Below, in pieces: positions 20,183 to 29,314 of a DNA stretch of 64,000 nucleotides. The number at the start of each line of letters is the position of its first letter. Position 1 is the first letter of the stretch. The notes beneath the pieces are model-generated. The model did not search any database and had not been told where the DNA came from. It was given only the letters and a program-made list of their open reading frames with translations. Position numbers and translations under genes: made by a program. Where the stretch lies: assembly GCF_005887555.1 (NCBI RefSeq), contig NZ_VCIA01000001.1, positions 1,860,001-1,924,000 on the forward strand, written 5' to 3'. The DNA comes from Lentibacillus cibarius. GTDB taxonomy: Bacteria; Bacillota; Bacilli; Bacillales; Amphibacillaceae.

Positions 20183-21619
20183 ATGTTCGGCTCTATCATT
20201 AATGGCAAGGAGTACAACGATAGTAAGAACACCAAGGACGTACTGAATCCTTATACAGGGGAAAAAGAAGCAGAAATTGCACTGGCATCTAAAGAGGAAT
20301 TTGAACAGGCGGTCACTAACTCCTTTGACACCTTTCATAACACGATGAAAGAAATGCCGGCACATGAACGATCGGACATTTTACGGAAAACAGCGGATCT
20401 GATGGAAGAAAGAACAGATGAATTTGCCGAAACCATCACCAAAGAAGCGGGTAAACCAATCGCCTTTAGTCAGGGAGAGGTGCAACGCGCCATTCAGGTG
20501 CTGCGCTTTGCCTCCGAAGAAGCTAAACATATTAGTGGTGAAGTGGTACCGATGGATGCGGCAATCGATGGGGACGGGCGTCTCGGGCTTGTTAAACATA
20601 TTCCGCTTGGAGTCGTTGCAGCGATTACGCCGTTCAATTTTCCACTGAATTTATCATTGCATAAAATTGCCCCAGCCATCGCTGCCGGGAATACCGTTAT
20701 TTTTAAACCTGCTGAAAAAACACCAGTATCTGCCTACAAGCTCGTTCAATTATTCCAGGAAGCAGGTCTTCCGGACGGTGTACTGAACTTGCTGATGGGA
20801 ACTGGTGACATTGGTGAGGCACTCGTCAACAGCGATCAAGTGCATAAAATTTCGTTTACCGGCAGTTTACCCGTTGGCCGGTCCATTAGGGAATCTGCCG
20901 GGTTCAAAAAAGTGACGCTGGAACTTGGCTCTAATTCCCCGAATATTATTTTTGACGATGCCAATATCAGTGAAGCAGTAGACCTGTTGGTAAAGGGATC
21001 GTTCGCTTTCTCCGGGCAAGTGTGTATTTCCGCACAGCGCATTTATGTACAGAAATCCGTTTATGATCAATTTTTGGAACAGTTTATTGCTAAAACAAAG
21101 AACTTAAAAGTCGGTAATCCGGCAGAAAAGGACACAGACATCGGACCAATGATTGATGAAAAAGAAGCAGAACGTGCCAAACAATGGATTGACGATGCCG
21201 TGGAAAACGGAGCCAAGGTTGAAGTTGGCGGCAACCGGGAAGGAACAGTACTACGACCGGCCATCATGACCAATGTTAAGCGTAACATGAAAGTTATTGC
21301 CGAGGAGGTCTTTGCACCGATTGTATCGGTCATTCCATTTGACAGTGAGGAAGACGCGATTGCCTATTCAAACGATTCGATTTACGGACTGCAGGCAGGT
21401 GTTTTCACGAAGGGACTTGACCGGGCATTGAGAGTTGCCGACAAGCTTGAAATGGGTGGTGTTTGGATTAACGAAATATCCACCTACCGCCAGGACAACC
21501 ATCCATACGGCGGCGTGAAGCAGAGCGGCGTTGGTAAAGAAGGCGTAAAATATGCCGTTCAGGACATGACCGAAACGAAATTTATCGGCTTTAAGTTAAA
21601 GGATGCAGGAAAAAAGTAA
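20183..21619 (+). CDS. NAD(P)-dependent aldehyde dehydrogenase
   Basis: A 478-residue ALDH superfamily member. ITPFNFPLNLSLHKIAPA and the cofactor loop FTGSLPVGRSI precede the catalytic glutamate (LELGSNSP) and the catalytic cysteine (FSGQVCIS, about residue 283). It oxidises an aldehyde to a carboxylate. The nearest types by motif are lactaldehyde/glyceraldehyde-3-phosphate (GapN-like) and succinate-semialdehyde dehydrogenases; the substrate is not evident. It is cotranscribed with the preceding ThDP enzyme and ends at a strong terminator. Confidence 0.92.
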   Translation: MFGSIINGKEYNDSKNTKDVLNPYTGEKEAEIALASKEEFEQAVTNSFDTFHNTMKEMPAHERSDILRKTADLMEERTDEFAETITKEAGKPIAFSQGEVQRAIQVLRFASEEAKHISGEVVPMDAAIDGDGRLGLVKHIPLGVVAAITPFNFPLNLSLHKIAPAIAAGNTVIFKPAEKTPVSAYKLVQLFQEAGLPDGVLNLLMGTGDIGEALVNSDQVHKISFTGSLPVGRSIRESAGFKKVTLELGSNSPNIIFDDANISEAVDLLVKGSFAFSGQVCISAQRIYVQKSVYDQFLEQFIAKTKNLKVGNPAEKDTDIGPMIDEKEAERAKQWIDDAVENGAKVEVGGNREGTVLRPAIMTNVKRNMKVIAEEVFAPIVSVIPFDSEEDAIAYSNDSIYGLQAGVFTKGLDRALRVADKLEMGGVWINEISTYRQDNHPYGGVKQSGVGKEGVKYAVQDMTETKFIGFKLKDAGKK

Positions 21620-21623
21620 CAAT

Positions 21624-21652
21624 AAAAGCTTGAGGTTCGCCTCAAGCTTTTT
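21624..21652 (+). terminator. Intrinsic terminator of the ThDP-enzyme/ALDH operon
   Basis: AAAAGCTTGAGG, a TTCG tetraloop and CCTCAAGCTTTT form a 12-bp stem ending in T. It can also function on the minus strand. Confidence 0.92.
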
Positions 21653-21741
21653 ATTGGATGACTGGAATCCGGGCCGATGTGTCGATATTCACCGTAAACC
21701 AGTCGTCCCCCTGTTTCAACACATCACGGCTGATCACCTGA

Positions 21742-22908
21742 CTACATATTTTCAAAAAATAACCGAATGACATCGGCACCGCCAATAAATGTACCAAGTG
21801 AACTGCCGACATTGGCAAGAACAACGATGAGCAGAATGCGTGTCACTTTGTTATGCCAAAATCCTTTTAGGTGGTGGACGTCATCCGACAACTTTTCAAA
21901 GTCACCTACATTCGGTTTACGGATCATCGCCTGGACGATACCTGCAAACCAACCAGCGGCTATTAACGGGTTCAATGACGACAGTGGTGCTGCGGCAAAG
22001 GCAGTCAAAATTGTCAGCGGATGCCCTAGCGCAATGGCCGTCCCGAGTGCCGAGAAACTGCCATTCCATAAAATCCAGCTAATCGTCTGTTGCCATCCCG
22101 CTGCTGGATTTGCCCAAAATGTATAGGCAATAACCGCTAGAATTAGTATAGGGATTGCCCAGCCAATGATTTTGGGAACCTTTGATTTTGGTGGGCGCTC
22201 CCGGAGACGTTTTAAATCATGTTCACGTGGTATTTCCTGCTTAATCCCGGGAACGTGTGCTGCACCAAGGACGGCGACCACTTTTTCACCGGGAGCATGT
22301 TTTATTTTCTGAGCAAGGTATTGGTCACGCTCATCAATAAGCGGCCTCTTCAATCTTGGAAAATGCTGCGTAAATTCTTCCAGCATACTGTCTAGCATAT
22401 CCTTCGATTTTAACTTTTCTAGTTCCTCTTCCGAAATCGACTCCTGGCTAAAGATACCACCAATCACTTGCATCAGCAGCATCATTTTCCCTTTCAGCCC
22501 GATGTTGCCCCATATACGGGAAAACGTTATTTGAATATCACGGTCAGCCAGTACCAGTTCAGCGCCAATTTCATTTGCCGATTCGATACCCTGAATCATC
22601 TCCTGACCAGCGTTGATGCCGAATTGTTTGGCCATCCGTTTCTGAAAGGAAGATATAGCAAGATTCATTAACAGTAATGTCGCTTTCCTTTCTTTAATGA
22701 CTTGAAATATATCCATTTCCTTCCATTTATTGCCCTCTGTTACTGATTGGTACCGCTGTTTATCCAATTCTATACATACAGCATCCGGTTGTTCACTTGC
22801 AATTACTTCTTTGACCTGTTCAGCACTTTGTTTGGATACATGAGCTGTGCCAATCAGAATATATTCCTTTCCATTCTGGTGAATTCGTGTAATATTTTCC
22901 TCGTCCAT
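21742..22908 (-). CDS. TraB/PrgY family membrane protein
   Basis: A 388-residue protein with the TraB-domain start ILIGTAHVSKQSAEQVKEVI and the later VLGAAHVPGI motif (about residue 216), which contribute to a metalloprotease-like fold. The C-terminal third has four or five hydrophobic segments (from about residue 245). PrgY relatives reduce extracellular peptide pheromone in enterococci; chromosomal Bacillus homologues are uncharacterised. The gene is monocistronic. Downstream on the same strand, 21739-21653, a 28-codon open frame starting GTG (VISRDVLKQGDDWFT...) may be a remnant. Confidence 0.88.
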   Translation of the reverse strand: MDEENITRIHQNGKEYILIGTAHVSKQSAEQVKEVIASEQPDAVCIELDKQRYQSVTEGNKWKEMDIFQVIKERKATLLLMNLAISSFQKRMAKQFGINAGQEMIQGIESANEIGAELVLADRDIQITFSRIWGNIGLKGKMMLLMQVIGGIFSQESISEEELEKLKSKDMLDSMLEEFTQHFPRLKRPLIDERDQYLAQKIKHAPGEKVVAVLGAAHVPGIKQEIPREHDLKRLRERPPKSKVPKIIGWAIPILILAVIAYTFWANPAAGWQQTISWILWNGSFSALGTAIALGHPLTILTAFAAAPLSSLNPLIAAGWFAGIVQAMIRKPNVGDFEKLSDDVHHLKGFWHNKVTRILLIVVLANVGSSLGTFIGGADVIRLFFENM

Positions 22909-23020
22909 AAATGACTCTCCTATTCATTACTCAACCACTGTTACGGCGGGCATTACAGATACTTTTCCGCTCGCCAGTAACCAACGACGACTAGATACCT
23001 GAAAGTCCATTATACACAAA

Positions 23021-23045
23021 CAAAAAGCCTGGTGCACGACCAGAC
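23021..23045 (-). terminator. Probable terminator of ypjP
   Basis: On the minus strand CTGGT/ACCAG (23029-23043, 5-nt loop) is followed by G and CTTTTTGTTTG, just beyond the ypjP stop. Confidence 0.6.
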
Positions 23046-23051
23046 CTCCTA

Positions 23052-23666
23052 TCAAGCCATCCATTTCGGTGGTGTATTTTTGTCCCAATAAATCTCACCG
23101 ATATCATAGTGTTCTTTAAATCCGTCATCGTTCACATGGTAATGGAAGTTGAACCAGTATCCTTCCTGCGGGCGTCGATCACGTCTGACATGGAACTTGG
23201 CAACATCCTGCCCTGTTCGCTCATCACGGATATTGAAAATCCGTTCACCGTTGCCATTTGCAGGACGTTCGGAAATACTGGCATATGGAATATCAGCCGC
23301 TTCCATATTAGCAAGAATCAGCTGAATAGACTCCTCCATTTTTGGAAAAATAGTTGTCTCGAATTCACCCTCCACTTTGGGTGCAATACGTGGTCCCATT
23401 TTTTCCAGCACCTGTTCTTTCGCACGTTCACTAAGTAGCTCGGCAGCATCGTCAGCTGTGAACGCCGGAACCGGTACTGGAACTGATGGGACACCAGTCG
23501 ACACCTGTTCGTCTTGGTCATGTACATGAACCTCATCCGGCAGATCAGCGCCAGCAGTCTCCTTGCTCCGCTCAGCCTCTACGTCCATATCAAAATCAGG
23601 AATGTATAATCCTAATGTTATAACAGCAATAAGCGCGACTGAAATTTTCCGCATCCAAAGCTTCAT
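23052..23666 (-). CDS. ypjP: YpjP-like secreted or membrane-anchored protein
   Basis: A 204-residue protein with a signal/anchor segment (KISVALIAVITLGLYIP, residues ~5-22), an acidic linker and a conserved C-terminal domain including GYWFNFHYHVNDDGFKEHYD and WDKNTPPKWM, as in B. subtilis YpjP. The function is unknown. ATG 23666 is preferred to the longer frame because GGAG lies 8 nt upstream. It stands alone, with its own terminator. Confidence 0.85.
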   Translation of the reverse strand: MKLWMRKISVALIAVITLGLYIPDFDMDVEAERSKETAGADLPDEVHVHDQDEQVSTGVPSVPVPVPAFTADDAAELLSERAKEQVLEKMGPRIAPKVEGEFETTIFPKMEESIQLILANMEAADIPYASISERPANGNGERIFNIRDERTGQDVAKFHVRRDRRPQEGYWFNFHYHVNDDGFKEHYDIGEIYWDKNTPPKWMA

Positions 23667-23879
23667 CGTGATTTCTCCTTTATTCCGTGTGAACAATTAG
23701 TAAACGGTTTTCTTCATATGTTTAGTTGGGGACACAGCCCCTATGGACTAACTTTTACTTTTATCGATTCATACATCAGTCTATACTAAAATTTTACCAC
23801 TTGTCAGACAAAATTTCCACTTAGTTTGGCATGTTTAACAGAATTGAAACATCATTTCCATATTTATTCTATAATCCGG

Positions 23880-24434
23880 CTACTTTGCTATCATTTCTTC
23901 CAGGGACGTTTTATATACCTCATAGTCCTTTTCGGAAAACAGTGTCATGACAACCCTTTCGAAAGCTTGTCCACGGAGAAAATGGATAATGGTCTCAAGT
24001 GCAATCCGCGATGCCTTGTTAACAGGAAAATGATACACTCCCGTTGCTATCGATGGAAAAGCGATACTTGACACCTGATAATCCGCAGCAAGCTGTAATG
24101 CATTCCGGTAACAGTTGGCGAGCAACACCTCTTCATGTTGGCCATTTCCTTTCCAGACGGGGCCGACAGTATGAATCACATATGTTGCCGGAAGCTGATA
24201 ACCACGTGTAATGACAGCCTCACCAGTCGGCAGTTCTTTCCCCCCAAGTTCCTCTTGGCGTACGTTTTTACAGGCTGCAAGTAATTCTTTCCCGGCCGCT
24301 CGATGGATTGCGCCATCCACGCCACCACCGCCAAGGAGAGTTCCGTTAGCTGCATTGACAATTGCGTCTGTCCGCTGTTTAGTAATGTCGCCTATTTGCA
24401 GTTCGATGGTACTGCCATCAATCATTGTTTTCAT
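23880..24434 (-). CDS. Macro domain protein (O-acetyl-ADP-ribose deacetylase type)
   Basis: A single 184-residue macro domain with the ADP-ribose-binding signatures GDITKQRTDAIVNAANG, GGGGVDGAIHRAAG and ATGVYHFP. YmdB-like enzymes with this architecture hydrolyse O-acetyl-ADP-ribose or remove ADP-ribose from proteins in the cytoplasm. The protein is full length for the family. The gene stands alone on the minus strand, divergent from a GNAT gene 200 nt away. Confidence 0.93.
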   Translation of the reverse strand: MKTMIDGSTIELQIGDITKQRTDAIVNAANGTLLGGGGVDGAIHRAAGKELLAACKNVRQEELGGKELPTGEAVITRGYQLPATYVIHTVGPVWKGNGQHEEVLLANCYRNALQLAADYQVSSIAFPSIATGVYHFPVNKASRIALETIIHFLRGQAFERVVMTLFSEKDYEVYKTSLEEMIAK

Positions 24435-24634
24435 CCTATCAGCCTCCTATAATTATTTATACTTTTATTTTTACTTATTCCCGGTACACTTTCAACCTAA
24501 CGTTAATACTAGCCAGGATAAACCCCATCCAATATTGCTCTTTGGCCACTAATAACACCAATCATTGAAATTTAATACACTTCCTTTGCTTCTTTATGAT
24601 ACATTTACATTAACTACAATAAGGATGTGACATC

Positions 24635-25195
24635 ATGTTTCTGTTTCAAATTGATGATGAAGTAGCGTTAAAGCGCTTGGAACTGTCGGATGCAGACAGG
24701 TTGTTTCAGCTCACTGACCAATCGAGAGACCACTTACGTCCATGGCTGCCATGGGTAGATCATACAAAAACAGTCGACGACTCCAAGGCGTTCATTCAAT
24801 CCAGTTTAAAAACCTTTTCCAATCGCCAAGGACTTACAACCGGTATCTTGTATAAAGGCGAACTTGCCGGAATCATCAGTTTTAATAGTCTTGACTGGAA
24901 AAATGAAATTGGCTATATCGGTTATTGGCTCGGGGTGAACTATCAGGGAAATGGCATTATGATCCGGGCTGTCAGTGGATTAATCGACTATGCTTTCTAC
25001 TCCCTTGGATTGAACCGTATTGAAATCCGCGCCGCCGTTGGTAACAGAAAAAGCCGTGCCATCCCGGAACGGCTAGGTTTTATGCTGGAGGGACAAATAC
25101 GCCAGGCGGAATGGCTGCATGAGGACTACACCGATCATGCTGTTTATGGCATACTGGCCGATGAATGGGATAGTCAAAAGCTTAATGGTTTTTGA
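24635..25195 (+). CDS. GNAT acetyltransferase, RimL/YdaF type
   Basis: A 186-residue GNAT enzyme. The RPWLPWVDHTKTVDDSKAFI N terminus and the acetyl-CoA-binding motif A (YWLGVNYQGNGIM, then DYAFYSLGLNRIEIRAAVGN) match ribosomal-protein-serine-like N-acetyltransferases such as B. subtilis YdaF. The normal R/QxxGxG/A site reads YQGNGI, which is acceptable for the family. The physiological substrate is unknown. A small membrane protein gene begins 16 nt downstream. Confidence 0.88.
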   Translation: MFLFQIDDEVALKRLELSDADRLFQLTDQSRDHLRPWLPWVDHTKTVDDSKAFIQSSLKTFSNRQGLTTGILYKGELAGIISFNSLDWKNEIGYIGYWLGVNYQGNGIMIRAVSGLIDYAFYSLGLNRIEIRAAVGNRKSRAIPERLGFMLEGQIRQAEWLHEDYTDHAVYGILADEWDSQKLNGF

Positions 25196-25211
25196 GGAAA
25201 GAAGGTTGGTT

Positions 25212-25499
25212 ATGACTAAAAAACGGAAAACATTTCATTTATGGGTGCCACTTTTATTATTAGGTATCAATATAATTTTCTTAGTTTTTATAATTGAAGA
25301 ACTGATAGACGCTTCTCCTCCGAACTATGGTGGATTAGGATTTTTAATGCCCGTAATTGGTTTAATTTCTTTCACATACATTAGAAATTATGCAAAAGAA
25401 AAGCCGGTTTTATTGATATGGATATTACAAGGGTTAAACTGGTTTTTTATTTTTTTCCCAGTGGTTATTCTCATCGTTTTTATACTGGCTTTTATATAA
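25212..25499 (+). CDS. Small membrane protein of unknown function
   Basis: Not recognised. 95 residues with a basic N terminus (MTKKRKTFHLW) and three hydrophobic segments at roughly residues 12-30, 40-58 and 66-95. ATG 25212 has AAGAAGG upstream; a longer frame exists but overlaps the preceding gene. It probably forms a two-gene unit with the GNAT gene. Lower GC than its neighbours by eye. Confidence 0.65.
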   Translation: MTKKRKTFHLWVPLLLLGINIIFLVFIIEELIDASPPNYGGLGFLMPVIGLISFTYIRNYAKEKPVLLIWILQGLNWFFIFFPVVILIVFILAFI

Positions 25500-25548
25500 T
25501 CTATTCTCAAACAAACAGACACACTGCTATATATAGTGAGTCAACATA

Positions 25549-25597
25549 CTATCCACAACTTATCCACACAATTCTGGGGATAAGTGGGTTATCAACA
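25549..25597. promoter_or_regulatory. DnaA-box cluster upstream of the DoxX-like gene
   Basis: Four boxes in 49 bp against TTATCCACA: CTATCCACA (25549), a perfect TTATCCACA (25560), the complement of TTATCCCCA (25575-25583) and TTATCAACA (25589). This density is far above chance outside oriC. Confidence 0.75.
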
Positions 25598-25783
25598 TTC
25601 TGAATAAAGTTAAATGAGCAAATAAATAGTTTTATTACAATAATTCTCCCATGTTAAAGTAAACAGTCCCTCCATTGTCCGTGTAAAACTCAAATCATCT
25701 GATTAAAAATTCAATAGATTGGTCAAGGTTGTCCGAGAATGCGCATATACATGATTGTATCATCACAATGGAGGTGCTCCCTT

Positions 25784-26161
25784 ATGCAACGCATGCATCT
25801 AATGAAATGGGTCTGTTATGCAGTCGGCTACGTCTTTCTCATTTCTGGTATTTTGAAACTGACCACTAATAATTTTAAAATTGCTTTCATGAATTTAGGC
25901 TTGCCATTTCCGGATACCATTTTATTCCTTGTTGCGATCACGGAAATTGCCTGCAGTGCACTCATCATCGGGAGAATGTACGTTAAACAAGCAGCCGCAC
26001 CGCTTATATTTATTATTCTTGGTGCTATTTATTTATCCAAATTACCTGTACTGATGAACCAGGGCTTACTTAAATTCGCTTTTGATGCCCGGCTCGACAT
26101 TGTCATGCTCATTCTTCTTCTGCTGCTTTGGCAGTATAAACCAGGTAAACAGCTATCCTGA
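25784..26161 (+). CDS. DoxX-like small membrane protein
   Basis: A 125-residue four-TM protein with the DoxX-like pattern: YVFLISGILKLT in TM1, NLGLPFPDTILFLVAITEI leading into TM2, LIIGRMYVKQAA and a final [15 protein letters not shown] segment. DoxX relatives associate with membrane redox complexes, but this subfamily is uncharacterised. Start ATG 25784 has GGAGGTG upstream. The gene is flanked on both sides by DnaA-box clusters, which is its main curiosity. Confidence 0.78.
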   Translation: MQRMHLMKWVCYAVGYVFLISGILKLTTNNFKIAFMNLGLPFPDTILFLVAITEIACSALIIGRMYVKQAAAPLIFIILGAIYLSKLPVLMNQGLLKFAFDARLDIVMLILLLLLWQYKPGKQLS

Positions 26162-26187
26162 ACGTAACAAGTATGAATTCCTCGTAC

Positions 26188-26302
26188 TTATCCACAGACT
26201 TATACACATATGCACAAATGTTCGTAGCTATTTTGTTATGAAATACATGTTCTATACGAGATATTGATGGCTATCTACAGATTGTGGATAAATTGTTGAT
26301 AA
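26188..26302. promoter_or_regulatory. DnaA-box cluster downstream of the DoxX-like gene
   Basis: Perfect TTATCCACA at 26188-26196 (+) and 26283-26291 (complement), with near matches TTATACACA (26200), CTATCTACA (26271) and the complement of TTATCAACA (26294-26302). With the cluster at 25.55 kb this makes nine boxes within 760 bp, about 37 kb from dnaA. Confidence 0.75.
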
Positions 26303-26357
26303 CTTTCTGCTCATCCCGTAAAAATAAGTAATAAGCTATCCCTCTGTAAAGGATAGC

Positions 26358-27560
26358 TTATCGCTGTTTGGCTAATTCTATTGTCGTTTCTTTCTTCTCC
26401 CCATCACGATAATACGTAACGGTTAGCGAATCCCCAATTTCTTTGTTCTGATAAAGGATTTTTCGTAAATCAATCATATTCATTACTTTTTTACCGTCCA
26501 GTGCCGTGATGACATCGAGCCGTTTAATTCCTGCCCGATCTGCTGGGGATAGTGATTCAACACTCCATACATAAACGCCACCTTTTACATCATTAGGCAG
26601 GTTCAATGTCCGATTCCACTCGGTTTTTGGAACTTCATCAAGTGAGTATATTTCCACACCCATATATGGACGCTTTACCTGACCGTTCTTCTCCAACTGG
26701 TCAACAATCGGTCTAGCCGTATCAATCGGGATCGCAAAACCAATGCCTTCCACCGCTTCTTCATTTATTTTCATGGAATTAATCCCGATCAGCTGACCAT
26801 CAATATTAATAAGCGCCCCACCACTGTTTCCGGGGTTAATCGCTGCATCCGTCTGAATAACCTCAGCCTGCCAGTCAGCCCGTCCATCCTGGTCAAAATC
26901 CTGTGGTATGGTTCGTTGTGTCCCACTAATCACTCCTTGTGTTACGGAGCCTAAAAATTTCCCCAGTGGATTTCCGATAGCAATGGCCGGCTCGCCGACT
27001 TTAATGTTTTCCGATGTCCCCATTTTAATGGTTTCTTTCACCTTTTTGGCATCCATCCGTAATACAGCCAAATCAGAAAACAAATCACTGCCAAGGATTC
27101 CGGCTTCAACACGGGTATCATCAGACAGAATAACTTCTACTGCATCTGCACCCTTAATTACGTGATGGTTGGTAATGACATATGCTTTGCCATCTGTTTT
27201 TTTATAAATAACACCAGAGCCGGAACCGGCCTCACGCTGATTACCCTGCTGCCAGAAGTCACCCTTACGCTGAATGTTAATGACGCCAACAACGGCCGGC
27301 GAAACACTCTCCACAACATCCGTTATTTGCGAGGAAACGTTGACTGATATATAGTCATTGGCATCTATACCGGCATTTGACGCATTACCTGCTTGCTCAG
27401 CTGTATCCGTTGATGTCCCAGGCAATACATCAGAGCCCCAAATAGTAGGCAATGCAATCAGGACAGACGCCATGCCAATGATGATTCCTATAAGTGTGGG
27501 TACCAGCCAGCTGCGTTTATGAGGTTGCGGTGAATGATGATCATCATCAAAATAAGCCAT
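26358..27560 (-). CDS. htrC: HtrA-family serine protease
   Basis: A 400-residue membrane-anchored S1C protease: N-terminal transmembrane segment at residues ~18-40, catalytic His ~133 (VITNHHV), Asp ~163 (SDLAVLRM) and Ser ~246 (NPGNSGGALIN), then one PDZ domain from about residue 290. All three catalytic residues are present. It should degrade or refold misfolded exported proteins outside the membrane. It lies 38 nt downstream of walJ, the usual position of B. subtilis htrC (yyxA), and is probably the last gene of the wal operon. Confidence 0.95.
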   Translation of the reverse strand: MAYFDDDHHSPQPHKRSWLVPTLIGIIIGMASVLIALPTIWGSDVLPGTSTDTAEQAGNASNAGIDANDYISVNVSSQITDVVESVSPAVVGVINIQRKGDFWQQGNQREAGSGSGVIYKKTDGKAYVITNHHVIKGADAVEVILSDDTRVEAGILGSDLFSDLAVLRMDAKKVKETIKMGTSENIKVGEPAIAIGNPLGKFLGSVTQGVISGTQRTIPQDFDQDGRADWQAEVIQTDAAINPGNSGGALINIDGQLIGINSMKINEEAVEGIGFAIPIDTARPIVDQLEKNGQVKRPYMGVEIYSLDEVPKTEWNRTLNLPNDVKGGVYVWSVESLSPADRAGIKRLDVITALDGKKVMNMIDLRKILYQNKEIGDSLTVTYYRDGEKKETTIELAKQR

Positions 27561-27598
27561 TTTATTTCCCCTTTGTCATTAAGTGAAACGTCAATCAT

Positions 27599-28384
27599 TT
27601 AACCGACTTCATATAATAAGGTCGGTGTTTTCGGATCGGTGTCACAAATGTCAAGGTTAATGCCCCGTTCCGTTAGAACATGGTGGACTGACATTCGGGC
27701 CAGATCTTTCATGTTATTATCTTGGCTTAAATGTGCCAAATAAATACGTTTTGTTCGATTACTTATGATTTCACTTAATGCAAGACCGCAATCTTCATTA
27801 GAAACGTGACCGGTATCGCCCAGTATACGGCGCTTAACATTCCAAGGATAACGTCCCATACGCAGCATTTCCACATCATGATTCGCTTCAAATACATACG
27901 CATCCGCATCCTCCACTGTTTTCCGAATCCTTTCCGATACATAGCCCAAGTCCGTCACAAGGGCAACTTTTTTACCATTATGACGGAACGTGAAAAACAT
28001 TGGTTCAGCCGCATCATGTGAAACACCAAACGATTCCACGTCTATATCACCGAATGTCTTTACTTCTTCTACGCCAAAGTGGAATTTTTGATCTAATGCA
28101 ATTGTTCCAATGGCATTCTCCATAGCCTGCCACGTCTTTTCATTAGCATAGATGGGTAAACGGTATTTACGGGCCAGAATCCCAAGCCCCTTAATGTGAT
28201 CACTATGTTCATGGGTAACCAGAATGCCTGAAAGTGCTGATGGATCAATTTTTATTTCACCGAGCAGCCTGTCCATCTGTTTCCCACTTAAACCGGCATC
28301 GACCAGCAGTTTCTCCTGGTCTGATTCAATATAAAAGGCATTTCCAGTACTTCCTGAAGCTAAAACACTAAAACGCATCGTCAT
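27599..28384 (-). CDS. walJ: WalJ metallo-beta-lactamase-fold protein
   Basis: A 261-residue metallo-beta-lactamase-fold protein (YycJ). Start [20 protein letters not shown]; the metal-binding HEHSDH motif is in [13 protein letters not shown], followed by [10 protein letters not shown] and LAHLSQDNN. It is an exonuclease-type hydrolase implicated in coordinating DNA replication and cell-wall metabolism. ATG 28384 follows GGAG; it overlaps the end of walI by 17 nt, so the two are translationally coupled. Confidence 0.95.
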   Translation of the reverse strand: MTMRFSVLASGSTGNAFYIESDQEKLLVDAGLSGKQMDRLLGEIKIDPSALSGILVTHEHSDHIKGLGILARKYRLPIYANEKTWQAMENAIGTIALDQKFHFGVEEVKTFGDIDVESFGVSHDAAEPMFFTFRHNGKKVALVTDLGYVSERIRKTVEDADAYVFEANHDVEMLRMGRYPWNVKRRILGDTGHVSNEDCGLALSEIISNRTKRIYLAHLSQDNNMKDLARMSVHHVLTERGINLDICDTDPKTPTLLYEVG

Positions 28385-29312
28385 TTGCTTCACTCCGTTT
28401 ATTAGCAGATGATATATTCTCATTGATGTAATCCAGTACGTAATCTTTAATGTCACTTTCATCCGGTAGGTTTTGGACTTTCTTCATTATTTCTGATACA
28501 GCATCGTTTAGAAACGTCAGTTCATCGCTTTTAACAACTTGATTTTCAATAGCATTCACATAGAAATTTTCATCCTCATTGACCGTTATAATCCAGGTTG
28601 GTGCAAAGACCTGTTCACCGCTTGGGAGTGGTATTTTCGTATGAAAGCCAATTTTTACACCTGTTATATCATCACCCGGCCAGATCCTGTTACCTTCATA
28701 AAGAACCTTGATAGCATCCATCGGCTTGACCAGTGTCTTTTCTTCTGACGGGGATTCGGCTTTACCAAGCATTGTCTGTGTATAAAAAACCATTTCATTG
28801 TCATCATTGAGATAAACAAGAACAATCCCATGCTGGTTATAATAAATGGAGCGGTCTTTTTTCTGCTGGAAGAAAATGAGTACATTCATCGACTTATTCC
28901 ATGAGCTGAATGTATAATTTCCCGGCAAAAGGATCCTGCTTTTAACAAGCTCATTGATTAGGTCTCCATTCGCCTTTTCAGGCAGCTTTACCGGGTCTTT
29001 AAAACGGGATAAAATAAATGTCTCATCAATGACATTGACCTGCTGATTTTCCAGCGTATTGAAATAGTTAAGATCGTCTTTCGTAAACGTTTTTTTTCCC
29101 GCTGTAATGTACGACTCTTTTAATTCTTTATTTGGCAAATCGGCACTAATTGTTATATTTTCTGATTCAAGCTCTTGTTCAAGTGTTGACTTATCCGGAC
29201 TCTCAAAGCCAAAGTCCCAGTCCTCCTGTTTATCAAAAAACATGAACAAAAGATAAACATCCAGGACGAGAAAGCAGAGGATAAATAACGTCTTTATTTG
29301 TTTCCATTCCAT
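28368..29312 (-). CDS. walI: WalI (YycI) regulator of WalK
   Basis: A 314-residue protein with one N-terminal transmembrane segment ([19 protein letters not shown]) and an extracytoplasmic YycI domain. In B. subtilis WalH and WalI form a membrane complex with WalK that restrains its kinase activity. It starts 2 nt after walH and overlaps walJ. Length is typical or slightly longer than the ~280-residue B. subtilis protein. Confidence 0.92.
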   Translation of the reverse strand: MEWKQIKTLFILCFLVLDVYLLFMFFDKQEDWDFGFESPDKSTLEQELESENITISADLPNKELKESYITAGKKTFTKDDLNYFNTLENQQVNVIDETFILSRFKDPVKLPEKANGDLINELVKSRILLPGNYTFSSWNKSMNVLIFFQQKKDRSIYYNQHGIVLVYLNDDNEMVFYTQTMLGKAESPSEEKTLVKPMDAIKVLYEGNRIWPGDDITGVKIGFHTKIPLPSGEQVFAPTWIITVNEDENFYVNAIENQVVKSDELTFLNDAVSEIMKKVQNLPDESDIKDYVLDYINENISSANKRSEANDDAF

Positions 29313-29314
29313 CC

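Noticed and set aside
28912..28931. Second Noc site (ATTTCCCGGCAAAA) inside walI
   Set aside because: Only 12/14 and not palindromic; likely chance in coding sequence.
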